From the NCBI GenBank assembly GCA_023399355.1, contig JAEWQC010000268.1:1-17376 (forward strand): DNA of 17,376 nucleotides. The letters run 5' to 3'. Position numbers and translations under genes: made by a program. Below, piece by piece: positions 1 to 6,849 of the stretch. This DNA comes from Bacillota bacterium. GTDB lineage: Bacteria > Bacillota > Clostridia > Acetivibrionales > DTU013. Under the pieces are notes generated by a model. It was not told where the DNA came from. It saw nothing but the letters and a program-made list of their open reading frames with translations, and searched no databases. The first letter of the stretch is position 1. Each line of letters begins with the position of its first letter.

Positions 1-20
1 GTTTATTTAGAATAAACCAT

Positions 21-28
21 TAATTTTG
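21..28 (+). promoter_or_regulatory. -7 promoter element upstream of tRNA-Asn
   Basis: TAATTTTG matches the Bacteroidota -7 consensus TAnnTTTG and lies 24 bases before the tRNA 5' end. The matching -33 element would fall at or beyond the window edge, so only half of the promoter can be judged. A small hairpin with a TTCG loop (stem 32-36/41-45) lies between it and the tRNA and may be part of the leader. Confidence 0.4.
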
Positions 29-52
29 CAGTCCCTTTCGAGGGAATAACAC

Positions 53-129
53 TCCTCCTTAGCTCAGTTGGTTAGAGCATCTGACTGTTAATCAGAGGGT
101 CGCTGGTTCAAGTCCAGCAGGGGGAGCCA
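53..129 (+). tRNA. tRNA-Asn (anticodon GTT), CCA encoded
   Basis: A complete cloverleaf can be drawn. The acceptor stem TCCTCCT (53-59) pairs with AGGGGGA (119-125) with one T-G wobble, followed by discriminator G126 and encoded CCA (127-129). The anticodon stem is TCTGA/TCAGA around the loop CTGTTAA, giving anticodon GTT at 87-89, which reads asparagine codons. The T arm contains GTTCAAGTC. The gene was very likely the chromosomal target of the element that starts immediately downstream, because the minus-strand recombinase reads into it. The tRNA remains intact, as expected when an element restores the 3' end on insertion. Confidence 0.97.
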
Positions 130-1639
130 AATTAGATAAGAGGTCAAAATTGACCTCTTTTTTTTTGTCTGAATTTTGTAACTCCTTGGTAATCTTGAAT
201 AAAACTTGAACTGGAATTGAAAAAGGTAGTGCTGCAACTCTTCCTTTTTGAAGAATGAGTTTTCCGTCAAAGATGCAGCACAATATCTTTTTTTTGGTCA
301 CTCCATTAGCCTGTCTGTAGTATTCAACAAGGTTCTGAAGCATTGGTATAGTGTGATTTATGTACTTTTTATAAGGGGTCAACTCTTGTTGAAGTCCATC
401 AAGGTGGTTTTGTAATCTCGCTATATCAATATTTAACTTTTCCACCATTTCATTGAAATCGATTGAATTTATTTCATTGTCAAGATATTTGTCCTGAAGG
501 TTAGTTTTTCTTTTAGAAAGAACAGCCAATTCCTTTTGGATTTGGAGTATTTCACCTTTTCGTATAACATCCTGTTTATCAAATAATTTCTCAAGTATCC
601 TTTTGTACAGCTCTAGTGTTTGAGCAGTAAATTGTATGGTGGATAGTATTTCTTCAATATGGTTATGGACTGATTTTATTGGATGTCTTTGTTCCCGTCC
701 GCACTTTGGACACAGGTAATAATGATATATCTGTTTATTTCTCGATAATGCTCCATATGCAGTTAAACTCGTCTTGTGAATTGGACATTGCAATAGACCC
801 TTTAATGGATATAAATCAGTTTTGGCATCTCCAAATTTCATATTCCTTTTTCGTCCATTCAGAATATCCTGAGCCGTATAAAATAGTTGTTCAGAAATAA
901 TAGCCGGATGAAGACCATTAACCAACTGTTCTTTATCGTTTTTATATTGTTGAACTTTAATTTTACCAATGTATACGGTGTTTCTAATTAAATTAAGAAA
1001 AGCCTGTTTCGTTAGTTTTATACCTTTAGTTTTCAAAAATCGTCTTACTTCTTCAGCAGAATAACTTCCGGAACCCATTCTTTCGAAAGCCTCCTTTATA
1101 AGAGGAGCTTCATCACTTGGTGTCAAGGTTGAATTAGTATCTAACCGTACCGGCTTAAACCCTCTTGGTGTACTACCGGTCCAACAACCTGACATCCTAG
1201 CACGGTGCATACCATCCTTTGTCCGTTGACTATTCTTATCGTTTTCAATTTCAGGAAGTGTTAGATAAGTAGTCAGTAAAATTTTGTTGTCAGGATTTGA
1301 AAAATCAAGTGGCTGTTCAACAGTATTTACCCCAATTCCCAAACCTCTTAATGTCTTAATGACATTTAAAGCCTCACTGATATTTCGAGAAAATCTATCC
1401 CATCTTACACAAAGGATTAAATCTACTTTTTTTCGATTTTTCCTGATGTAACTCATTATCTTTTTCCACTCAGGTCTATTTTCAAACGACTTGGCGGAGT
1501 AATCCTCAGTGAATGTTTCTAAAATATCATAATGATTGATGTCACAATAATTCTTGAGAACAATTTCCTGTTGTTGAAGACTATAACCAAAATTGCGTTG
1601 TTCATCGGTTGAAACTCTTTTATAACATATCACATTCAT
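92..1639 (-). CDS. Large serine recombinase (site-specific integrase)
   Basis: A 515-aa serine-family DNA integrase that most likely inserts and excises this element at tRNA-Asn. The N-terminal resolvase domain (about residues 1-150) carries the nucleophile in RVSTDEQ (Ser10) and the VRWDRFSRN motif around residues 78-86. The Recombinase DNA-binding domain follows (about 155-265). A zinc-ribbon (CPIH at 285-288, CPKC at 310-313) is followed by a coiled coil (about 360-420), the usual order for large serine integrases. ATG at 1639 gives the family N-terminus directly. The stop codon (92-94) lies in the tRNA anticodon stem, so the last dozen residues, ending PAGLEPATL, are tRNA sequence read antisense. 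This suggests that integration changed the C-terminus. One base separates it from the upstream small gene. Confidence 0.93.
   Translation of the reverse strand: MNVICYKRVSTDEQRNFGYSLQQQEIVLKNYCDINHYDILETFTEDYSAKSFENRPEWKKIMSYIRKNRKKVDLILCVRWDRFSRNISEALNVIKTLRGLGIGVNTVEQPLDFSNPDNKILLTTYLTLPEIENDKNSQRTKDGMHRARMSGCWTGSTPRGFKPVRLDTNSTLTPSDEAPLIKEAFERMGSGSYSAEEVRRFLKTKGIKLTKQAFLNLIRNTVYIGKIKVQQYKNDKEQLVNGLHPAIISEQLFYTAQDILNGRKRNMKFGDAKTDLYPLKGLLQCPIHKTSLTAYGALSRNKQIYHYYLCPKCGREQRHPIKSVHNHIEEILSTIQFTAQTLELYKRILEKLFDKQDVIRKGEILQIQKELAVLSKRKTNLQDKYLDNEINSIDFNEMVEKLNIDIARLQNHLDGLQQELTPYKKYINHTIPMLQNLVEYYRQANGVTKKKILCCIFDGKLILQKGRVAALPFSIPVQVLFKITKELQNSDKKKEVNFDLLSNLAPPAGLEPATL
138..166 (+). terminator. 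Rho-independent terminator of tRNA-Asn
   Basis: A stem of at least nine pairs (AAGAGGTCA at 138-146 with TGACCTCTT at 151-159) and a short loop is followed by a run of nine T. It ends tRNA transcription about 30 bases downstream of the CCA. The same bases encode the last part of the minus-strand recombinase (the Lys-Lys-Lys-Glu-Val stretch), so terminator and integrase coding sequence overlap in opposite directions. Confidence 0.8.
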
Positions 1640-1640
1640 G

Positions 1641-1817
1641 TCAGGCCGCCTTTTCTGGTAATTGGTTTGTTAAATCATTTTTTGAATCCTGTTGGATAAA
1701 ATCTTCGTACTGAATGGTTGCTAATGCTGAAATCAAAGTCATGATAGATTTAACTTCCTCTTGACTTATATTTTCTTTACAGTTTAAAATCTTTCTGCAT
1801 TCCTGTTCGCTAATCAT
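1641..1817 (-). CDS. Small protein translationally coupled to the recombinase
   Basis: A 58-aa minus-strand reading frame (starts MISEQECRKILNC, ends NQLPEKAA). Its TGA is separated by a single base from the recombinase ATG (TGA-C-ATG), a classic arrangement for translational coupling. The product is hydrophilic and mostly helical in character, with two cysteines near the N-terminus and no recognised domain. A promoter-like sequence lies just upstream, so this would be the first gene of the integrase operon. By position it could be an accessory or directionality protein, but that is only inference. No similar protein is known to me. Confidence 0.6.
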   Translation of the reverse strand: MISEQECRKILNCKENISQEEVKSIMTLISALATIQYEDFIQQDSKNDLTNQLPEKAA

Positions 1818-1840
1818 TTCTCTTTCTTTAATTTTCTTTT

Positions 1841-1873
1841 AGAAATTATAAAGAAAAAAAACCAGAATACAAA
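1841..1873 (-). promoter_or_regulatory. Putative promoter of the recombinase operon
   Basis: On the minus strand TTTG (plus 1870-1873) is followed after 21 bases by TAATTTCT (plus 1841-1848). This fits the Bacteroidota -33 TTTG / -7 TAnnTTTG pattern with six of eight -7 positions. Transcription would start about 15-20 bases before the ATG at 1817. Confidence 0.4.
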
Positions 1874-2214
1874 ATCGGAATGAACAATTTCCGCGCTAAT
1901 CTAAGCCTTCCATTAATCACATACTCAATTTAATGACATTTAAGAGGTTTTAACTCTTAAATATATAATCCCCCTTTCGGTATAAAGATGACTCAATAGA
2001 AATGAGCTGGTGAGCCATGGCAACCATTTTAACTTTCTTGATAACATCTCTGTGAAAGTGATTTCCAAGGCTTGATTTTATCAAAAATTAATTTTATAAT
2101 TTAAAATGTACGAATCATGTAATGGAGCTGCCGGATTCAATGTACTTAAAGAATTTTAAAGCCCCCTCAGAGTAACTGGCTCCATCAGTGAAATTTGGGG
2201 GACTTATTTTTATT
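1874..2214. other. Non-coding region between integrase operon and primase
   Basis: No convincing gene is seen. The clearest structure is an 8-bp perfect inverted repeat, TTTAAGAG (1939-1946) and CTCTTAAA (1954-1961), with a 7-base loop. It lies upstream of the recombinase promoter and may be a regulatory or recombination site. The divergent promoters of the integrase operon and the primase must lie here or close by. Confidence 0.5.
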
Positions 2215-3531
2215 ATGTTTAGTTATTTTCAAAAAATTAAAACAACCATTCCAACAAAAGGGATTGATTTCCAAAAATTAGTTGAAATCATTAAGAATAA
2301 TCCTGAAAGGTCATTTATTGAAGAATTGAGGCAACTCAAGACTATCGATATAGGATTATATAAGAAAAGGAGAAAGATTCTTCCTAATTATACTCCAAGT
2401 TGTGTTGTTAAAAAAAGAAGATTAGACGGAGATGATGACTTTAAGAAGAACTTCATCACATTCTCAAGTTACATTTACTTCGATATCGATAATTTACCCG
2501 ATGTTCAGCTCTCTAAAAATGAAATAATAAAGAAGTATGGACATTTGGTCTCATTAGTATGTGTATCAGTTGGCGGTGACGGATTGTCAATACTTGTTAA
2601 AGTCTCCAATAATATATCAACAAAGGAGGAATTTGATTGTATTTGGCAATTTATCCGGCAGACCACTTTAAAAGATATCATTATTGACCCCAAACCCTGT
2701 GATATAGGGAGAGCTAATTATATATCTTATGACCCGGAGGTGTATTTCAATCCTGATAATACATTAGGGGAGATAGAGTGTAATAATATAACAGAGTATA
2801 CAAAAGGTATCAGTAAGGGTAAATCAGGGAAGAGTATATTTATATATAATAATATAGGACCAGAGAGAAATATAGGTCCAGTGAAAAATGGAATTCTATT
2901 AAATGAGTCCTTTAAAATTATTCCTATAGGTGATGTATTAAAAGTACTTAGGACAAAATCTGAGGTTCCAGTTTATCAATCTATTGTGGAAATGAAACCG
3001 GTTGAAGTGATTAAGGTCTGGTTCCCTCATAAAATCAAAGATGGCACGAAACATAGTATATATCCAGTTATCATCCATAAACTTATGGAGCTTAATTCTC
3101 ATCTTGAACCAGATATTCTATTCAGACATGTATTCTCATACTTGTACTACATAAATGATACTTTCGCTGACCCTCCAATGGATATCCGGGAGTTAAAGAG
3201 CTTATTCACTTTTGTTTTTTCTACTATAATGGATGCTGATGGGTTTCATTACGTAGAAAAACGAATCAAAAATATTCACTTCAATAAAAATTGCAGCCTC
3301 AACGGGAACCAGAAAATGATAATATCCAACACTCTCAATGGATTAATAAAAAAGAATAGGTCCATACTTAAAATCATTCAGGCAAGAGAAGAACTTATAA
3401 ATGAAGGGAAAAAGGTGACACAAAAAAACATAGCAGAGAAGAGTGGCCTTCATATAATAACCGTAAAAAGACATTATAAAAATAGTAGTATTATAGATAT
3501 TCAGGAAATTCTTGGCTCGATGAATGAATGA
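2215..3531 (+). CDS. BT4734/VirE-N-type primase-like replication protein with C-terminal HTH
   Basis: A 438-aa protein whose N-terminal half resembles the BT4734/VirE N-terminal domain found in Bacteroidota mobile elements, a relative of archaeo-eukaryotic primases. Visible motifs are YIYFDID (Asp90, Asp92), SVGGDGLSILVKV (118-130) and a D-x(7)-R-x-NYISYDP block (about 158-174), which match the metal-binding and nucleotide-binding positions of that fold. The C-terminus has a helix-turn-helix-like segment (TQKNIAEKSGLHIITVKRHY). No helicase domain is fused, so this is a short stand-alone form. ATG 2215 is preferred, with GGGGGA upstream; an in-frame GTG at 2188 would add nine residues. It probably primes replication of the element, though a regulatory role for the HTH cannot be excluded. 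Confidence 0.8.
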   Translation: MFSYFQKIKTTIPTKGIDFQKLVEIIKNNPERSFIEELRQLKTIDIGLYKKRRKILPNYTPSCVVKKRRLDGDDDFKKNFITFSSYIYFDIDNLPDVQLSKNEIIKKYGHLVSLVCVSVGGDGLSILVKVSNNISTKEEFDCIWQFIRQTTLKDIIIDPKPCDIGRANYISYDPEVYFNPDNTLGEIECNNITEYTKGISKGKSGKSIFIYNNIGPERNIGPVKNGILLNESFKIIPIGDVLKVLRTKSEVPVYQSIVEMKPVEVIKVWFPHKIKDGTKHSIYPVIIHKLMELNSHLEPDILFRHVFSYLYYINDTFADPPMDIRELKSLFTFVFSTIMDADGFHYVEKRIKNIHFNKNCSLNGNQKMIISNTLNGLIKKNRSILKIIQAREELINEGKKVTQKNIAEKSGLHIITVKRHYKNSSIIDIQEILGSMNE

Positions 3532-4047
3532 ATATTGAGTCGTTGAAGATAACACATAGACCATGAATTGGTCGTACTTCTCATATTTTATGGAGAAGTT
3601 TCAGGTACCAGCGATTGTTAGTTTTCAGTCCATTTTATTATTTACCTCCCTGAGGTACTACCTCCTGACGTCATTTTAGACCAAAATGCTTCTCATAATT
3701 TATTGATAAGTCTATTCGACAGTCTTTTTATGAAGAATAAAACTTCTATAATTGCTGATAGGATGATGTTATTGAGGCCAAAAACTCAAAAGGCAAGAGA
3801 GTCAAACGTGCTGATAACTTTGTATTCTCAAACTAAAAGGTAAGAACAGTGGGGAACACCAATTTTAATGAATATATAACCCATAGCGTGATTAATATAG
3901 CACTTTATAGACTGCTGTGATAAGTACCTTGCTTGTCATTGAATTTGCCCACCATAATAAATTACCATTTCATTAAGATTATAAAGACCTGTGCTTGTGA
4001 GTACCAGATTATTATGATACAATTTTTCATTTAGCCGATAGATTTCG
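3532..4047. other. Non-coding region with clustered hairpins
   Basis: No gene is supported here. Directly after the primase come three short inverted repeats in series: GACCA/TGGTC (3559-3573), ACTTCTC/GAGAAGT (3576-3599) and TACCTC/GAGGTA (3643-3657). They are not followed by T-runs, so ordinary termination is not obvious. The rest, to the lipoprotein promoter, is AT-rich without clear structure. Part of it is repeated downstream of the lipoprotein gene. Confidence 0.5.
3576..3657. repeat. Intergenic repeat, copy A
   Basis: A 19-base stretch, ACTTCTCATATTTTATGGA (3576-3594), is identical to 5642-5660. About 65 bases later TTTACCTCC (from 3642) is matched at 5710 with nearly the same spacing (68). 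A partial third copy of the first part, GCTTCTCATAATTTATTGA, begins near 3689. The two full copies bracket the lipoprotein gene. Function unknown. Confidence 0.6.
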
Positions 4048-4055
4048 TATATTTG
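4048..4055 (+). promoter_or_regulatory. -7 promoter element of the lipoprotein gene
   Basis: TATATTTG is an exact match to TAnnTTTG, 21 bases before the ATG. No good TTTG is seen at the -33 position (only a T-rich stretch near 4023-4027), so the promoter is plausible but incomplete. Confidence 0.4.
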
Positions 4056-4076
4056 ATTTAGCCAAAACAACGCATT

Positions 4077-5354
4077 ATGAAAATCGCAATTTCATTATTT
4101 GTCCCGATCATCTTGATTCTTTGTTTTTCCTGTTCAAAGGACAACAAAACTAAAACAGATGCTGAACTACAAGGGCTTAGAAACAATGTCCTGTTCGTTC
4201 ATGAGAAAAGTGAAGGTGACCTATTGTCTCAAGAATTGTACTATGAGTTTGATGAAACAGGTAAAATTCTAAGAAAAATAGATTACTTTAAAATTAATGG
4301 CAGTACTGTATGGTCAGATTGCTCATATAATTATACCGATGGTATTCTAACAAGTCAGCTTGTGAGAAGAGAAGATGGTAATAATACAGAAGATGTTTAT
4401 AGCTATAATGAGGATGGAAAATTACTACAAATTGTGGGTAATAATTCATTAACTAAATTTCGATATACAAATGGACTTCTTACTGAGAAAAGCGAAGTTT
4501 TTACAGGTGAATTTGACAATGTGAGAAAATCTCTTTTCTTCTATGACAAAGCGGGCAAACTCGATTCTACGATAATTACAAATATGTTTCTTGAAACTAT
4601 AATAAAGTTTATTCAACATTTCGATGATTCAGAACGTGAAATTCAAAATTACTCATACAAATCCTCAAATCAAGATTACGATAATTTGAATTTGTATAAT
4701 AAGAAAACGTTTACTTATAATTCTAATAACGACCTTGAAAGTGAAATTGAAAATGATTATGAAGAGAACACTACTGATAAAACTGAATATCAGTACACAT
4801 ATGATGAAAGTGGTAATTGGATAAAGCAAATTACCAAAGATTCAGACGGTATATCTGAAATTATTAGAGAAGTATATTATACAAAAGAAGAATATCAGAA
4901 TAGAGCATTAGAATTGGAAAGTAAGTTACTTGCAAGTTCTAATAGTTCACAGCAAGATACCCAATACCAAAATACGGAATCTTATAGTAATTCTTATTCA
5001 GGCTCAAATTCTTATGACAATTCAAATTCAAATAATAACAGTAAACGACAGTGTTCTTACTGCAGTGGGAGTGGGAAATGTAAGAATTGTAATAAAACTT
5101 TTAGAGTAAAATATTGGGGAGGATCTAGTGGTTGGATTTCTGAAAACCAGACAAGGGTTGGTTATGTAATGTGTGGGTGGTGTTATGGATCTGGTAAAAG
5201 ATATAATGCTGCCAACATTGATCAATCACCTACTTACACAGAGTGCAAAGTTTGTAATGCTACTGGTTGGGAGTTGTGCAATGAATGTAATGTTTCTGGA
5301 AGGGGTACTAATTTAGGTCAATGTAGTTATTGTAATGGAAAAGGATATAAGTAA
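4077..5354 (+). CDS. Lipoprotein with YD-type repeats and a DnaJ-like zinc-finger C-terminus
   Basis: A 425-aa secreted lipoprotein. A short hydrophobic signal (about residues 1-18) ends in CFS with lipidated Cys19 followed by Ser-Lys-Asp, a Bacteroidota-like envelope lipoprotein start. Residues about 50-265 contain repeated YD/RHS-like units (YEFDETGKILRK, YSYNEDGKLLQI, FFYDKAGKLDS, YTYDESGNWIKQ). A Ser/Asn/Tyr-rich linker (about 285-322) leads to a cysteine-rich tail with six CxxC motifs, several as CxxCxGxG (CSYCSGSG, CGWCYGSG, CSYCNGKG), the DnaJ zinc-finger pattern. No J domain is present. The tail probably binds zinc or engages partners at the cell surface; function unknown. It is preceded by a TAnnTTTG element and stands alone between two non-coding repeat copies. 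Confidence 0.85.
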   Translation: MKIAISLFVPIILILCFSCSKDNKTKTDAELQGLRNNVLFVHEKSEGDLLSQELYYEFDETGKILRKIDYFKINGSTVWSDCSYNYTDGILTSQLVRREDGNNTEDVYSYNEDGKLLQIVGNNSLTKFRYTNGLLTEKSEVFTGEFDNVRKSLFFYDKAGKLDSTIITNMFLETIIKFIQHFDDSEREIQNYSYKSSNQDYDNLNLYNKKTFTYNSNNDLESEIENDYEENTTDKTEYQYTYDESGNWIKQITKDSDGISEIIREVYYTKEEYQNRALELESKLLASSNSSQQDTQYQNTESYSNSYSGSNSYDNSNSNNNSKRQCSYCSGSGKCKNCNKTFRVKYWGGSSGWISENQTRVGYVMCGWCYGSGKRYNAANIDQSPTYTECKVCNATGWELCNECNVSGRGTNLGQCSYCNGKGYK

Positions 5355-5825
5355 TGACAAACCAATTACATAGTATATGTCAATTCTAAATTATCAGTTA
5401 CAAAACCATCAAAGCTCAATTGAAAGCAAATAAATTATCTCTCGCTGCTCTGATATTATATTAGGAGATATCCGTTTCCCCTTTTAATATAGCTGCCCTG
5501 ATAATTTTTGTAATTGCATTAATAAAGTATACTCTAAGAAGGGTGATTACAGATGGATGGCAATCACAGGTCTTACCTTAAGTGTCATTTATCTATCTTC
5601 TCAATTATTCAAGGTAAATACCTCCCTCAGGAACTAATACAACTTCTCATATTTTATGGAAAGGTGTTAAACTACCCTCACCAAAATGTGAAAGGTCAGA
5701 AAATTACTATTTACCTCCAACTTTTTTCAAACTACTATAAATTCATAAAACCATCGGTACTATTGACTTTTAGATAAGGCAAGAAAAAAAACTTTAAAAT
5801 AATTCGTAAAAAATTAGGAATTGTC
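5355..5825. other. Non-coding region with second intergenic repeat
   Basis: No gene is supported. The region contains repeat copy B (about 5618-5718) and AT-rich sequence running into the palindromic site at 5826. A 74-codon open frame at 5553-5777 crosses the repeat and has no family-like features, so it is not called. Confidence 0.5.
5618..5718. repeat. Intergenic repeat, copy B
   Basis: Contains ACTTCTCATATTTTATGGA (5642-5660), identical to copy A, and TTTACCTCC at 5710 in matching position. It also has TACCTCCCTCAGGAACTA (about 5618-5635), a damaged version of copy A's TACCTCCCTGAGGTACTA hairpin but placed before the shared 19-mer instead of after it, so the order of sub-blocks differs between copies. 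Confidence 0.55.
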
Positions 5826-5840
5826 AAAAAGTTGGACTTT
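5826..5840. promoter_or_regulatory. Palindromic site 1 (AAAAAGTTGGACTTT)
   Basis: The core AAAGT-TGG-ACTTT is an inverted repeat with a 3-base centre. This copy lies 28 bases upstream of the 216-aa gene's ATG, a typical operator position. Three further copies precede the ParB-methyltransferase gene. Confidence 0.6.
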
Positions 5841-5868
5841 CTTTGTGACTTAATAACAAGGATCCGTT

Positions 5869-6519
5869 ATGATACAATTATTTGATATGACACTAGGCTC
5901 GGAATCGATAAATGCTTTGCTTCTTCTCCTTCTATTAGTGGATCCAGCTAGCACAGTGGTCATCGAATCCCAGGTTAAAGAGTATATGAATAAGTTCAAG
6001 GGTAAACTAAAAAATAGCAAGGAGGTCAAAGAAATGTTGACATGGATCCTGGATGATAAGTTCAAGAAAGAAACCTTTACGATTAACAACAAGATTCCTC
6101 ATACTGATGTCTATATGAATGAACTTGCTAAGCTAAAGGATGAGATGATTACTTTTTATTTCACCAATCTTCAAGAACTTATTGACAAGGATTCTAATAT
6201 ATCTATGACTTGTGATATACACTCAACGATGGGGATATATGTACTTCAACTTATGAGGTTACGGATGGTTATTGAACCTGAGATTAATTTACTTATTAAC
6301 CCTCATGTAACTAACAGCGCCAGTGAAGAGAAGAAATTGTACCTCTCAGCCAAAGCTTATTGGATGGGTGATAATGGAAAAAAGGTGAGAAAATTTACAA
6401 AATCATTGGGTCTTTTGTCTGACTATGATGGAAAAAGAAACAGCAACAAAGCCAAGGAAGAAGGTGTAAGAAGGATACAGCCCATAATATGGGATGAATA
6501 CAGGGCTACTTACCTTTAA
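5869..6519 (+). CDS. Unknown protein sharing an upstream palindrome with the ParB-methyltransferase gene
   Basis: A 216-aa protein I do not recognise. It has a leucine-rich hydrophobic stretch near the N-terminus (about residues 14-24: NALLLLLLLVD), too short and too near charged residues to be sure of a membrane segment. The rest is a mixed charged, mainly helical sequence ending in a basic region with AKAYWMGDNGKKVRKF (about 172-187). ATG 5869 is chosen because it follows AAGGA and the palindromic site. The same palindrome occurs right after its stop and before the next gene, which suggests shared control with the ParB-methyltransferase cassette. It contains the only AAGCTT site found in the window (6353-6358). 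Confidence 0.7.
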   Translation: MIQLFDMTLGSESINALLLLLLLVDPASTVVIESQVKEYMNKFKGKLKNSKEVKEMLTWILDDKFKKETFTINNKIPHTDVYMNELAKLKDEMITFYFTNLQELIDKDSNISMTCDIHSTMGIYVLQLMRLRMVIEPEINLLINPHVTNSASEEKKLYLSAKAYWMGDNGKKVRKFTKSLGLLSDYDGKRNSNKAKEEGVRRIQPIIWDEYRATYL

Positions 6520-6532
6520 TTTTTTTTAATTT

Positions 6533-6548
6533 AAAAAGTTGGACTTTT
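6533..6548. promoter_or_regulatory. Palindromic site 2 (AAAAAGTTGGACTTTT)
   Basis: The longest palindrome of the set: AAAAGT-TGG-ACTTTT, preceded by TTTTTTTTAATTT. It lies 14 bases after the stop of the 216-aa gene and begins the first unit of a tandem duplication. Confidence 0.6.
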
Positions 6549-6635
6549 GCATCGACCAGATTGATAAATAATTTTACTTAGAAAAATCGGACAGTACAAA
6601 CGAATAATGTTATGGATCACTTAAATTTTAAAAAC

Positions 6636-6737
6636 ATGAAAGTAATCGACATCAATGGTCTCTTCGTCATTATCTCAAGATTCAGGAATTTTTACACTCA
6701 TGAACCAGTAGATAAATCTGCTCCCAAATTTTTTTAA
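6636..6737 (+). pseudogene. Remnant 5' end of a ParB-methyltransferase gene copy
   Basis: A 33-codon frame whose first 26 residues (MKVIDING... RFRNFYTHEPVD) resemble the start of the intact downstream protein (MEVIEVNI... EFRNFYTPQPID). It then runs into AT-rich sequence and stops at TAA 6735. It is the coding part of unit 1 of the tandem duplication. It is too short to fold as a ParB domain and is best read as a decayed leftover, although translation as a leader peptide cannot be excluded. Confidence 0.65.
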
Positions 6738-6740
6738 TCT

Positions 6741-6755
6741 AAAAAGTTGGACTTT
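6741..6755. promoter_or_regulatory. Palindromic site 3 (AAAAAGTTGGACTTT)
   Basis: Identical over 15 bases to sites 1 and 2, preceded by TTTTTTTAATCT. It lies about 95 bases upstream of the ParB-methyltransferase ATG. Confidence 0.6.
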
Positions 6756-6795
6756 GGATTAGACCAGAATGGAATTAAATGATTTTTTTTAATTC

Positions 6796-6807
6796 AAAAA
6801 GTTGGAC
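6796..6807. promoter_or_regulatory. Half site 4 (AAAAAGTTGGAC)
   Basis: Keeps the left half and centre but loses the right arm (ACAATA instead of ACTTT). It is preceded by TTTTTTTTAATTC as at the other sites and lies about 43 bases before ATG 6850. A TTG inside it is in frame with the downstream gene, but ATG 6850 is the better start. Confidence 0.5.
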
Positions 6808-6849
6808 AATACAAAAGACATAATTATTAATCACTTAAAAATTCACAGA

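Noticed and set aside
88..270. Minus-strand 60-codon frame ending in LLDLNQRPSD
   Set aside because: It is the antisense of tRNA-Asn and its terminator in another frame; this string is a familiar false translation of tRNA genes.
5553..5777. 74-codon plus-strand frame
   Set aside because: It crosses the non-coding repeat copy B, has low-quality composition and no clear ribosome-binding site or relatives.
5826..6807. CRISPR-like array from the AAAAAGTTGGAC repeats
   Set aside because: Repeat copies are unevenly spaced (about 700, 208 and 55 bases), short and palindrome-centred, with no spacer-repeat regularity and no cas genes.
6802..6849. TTG start extending the ParB-methyltransferase by 16 residues
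   Set aside because: The TTG lies inside a palindrome-related half site, and the duplicated gene remnant starts at the ATG equivalent to 6850.
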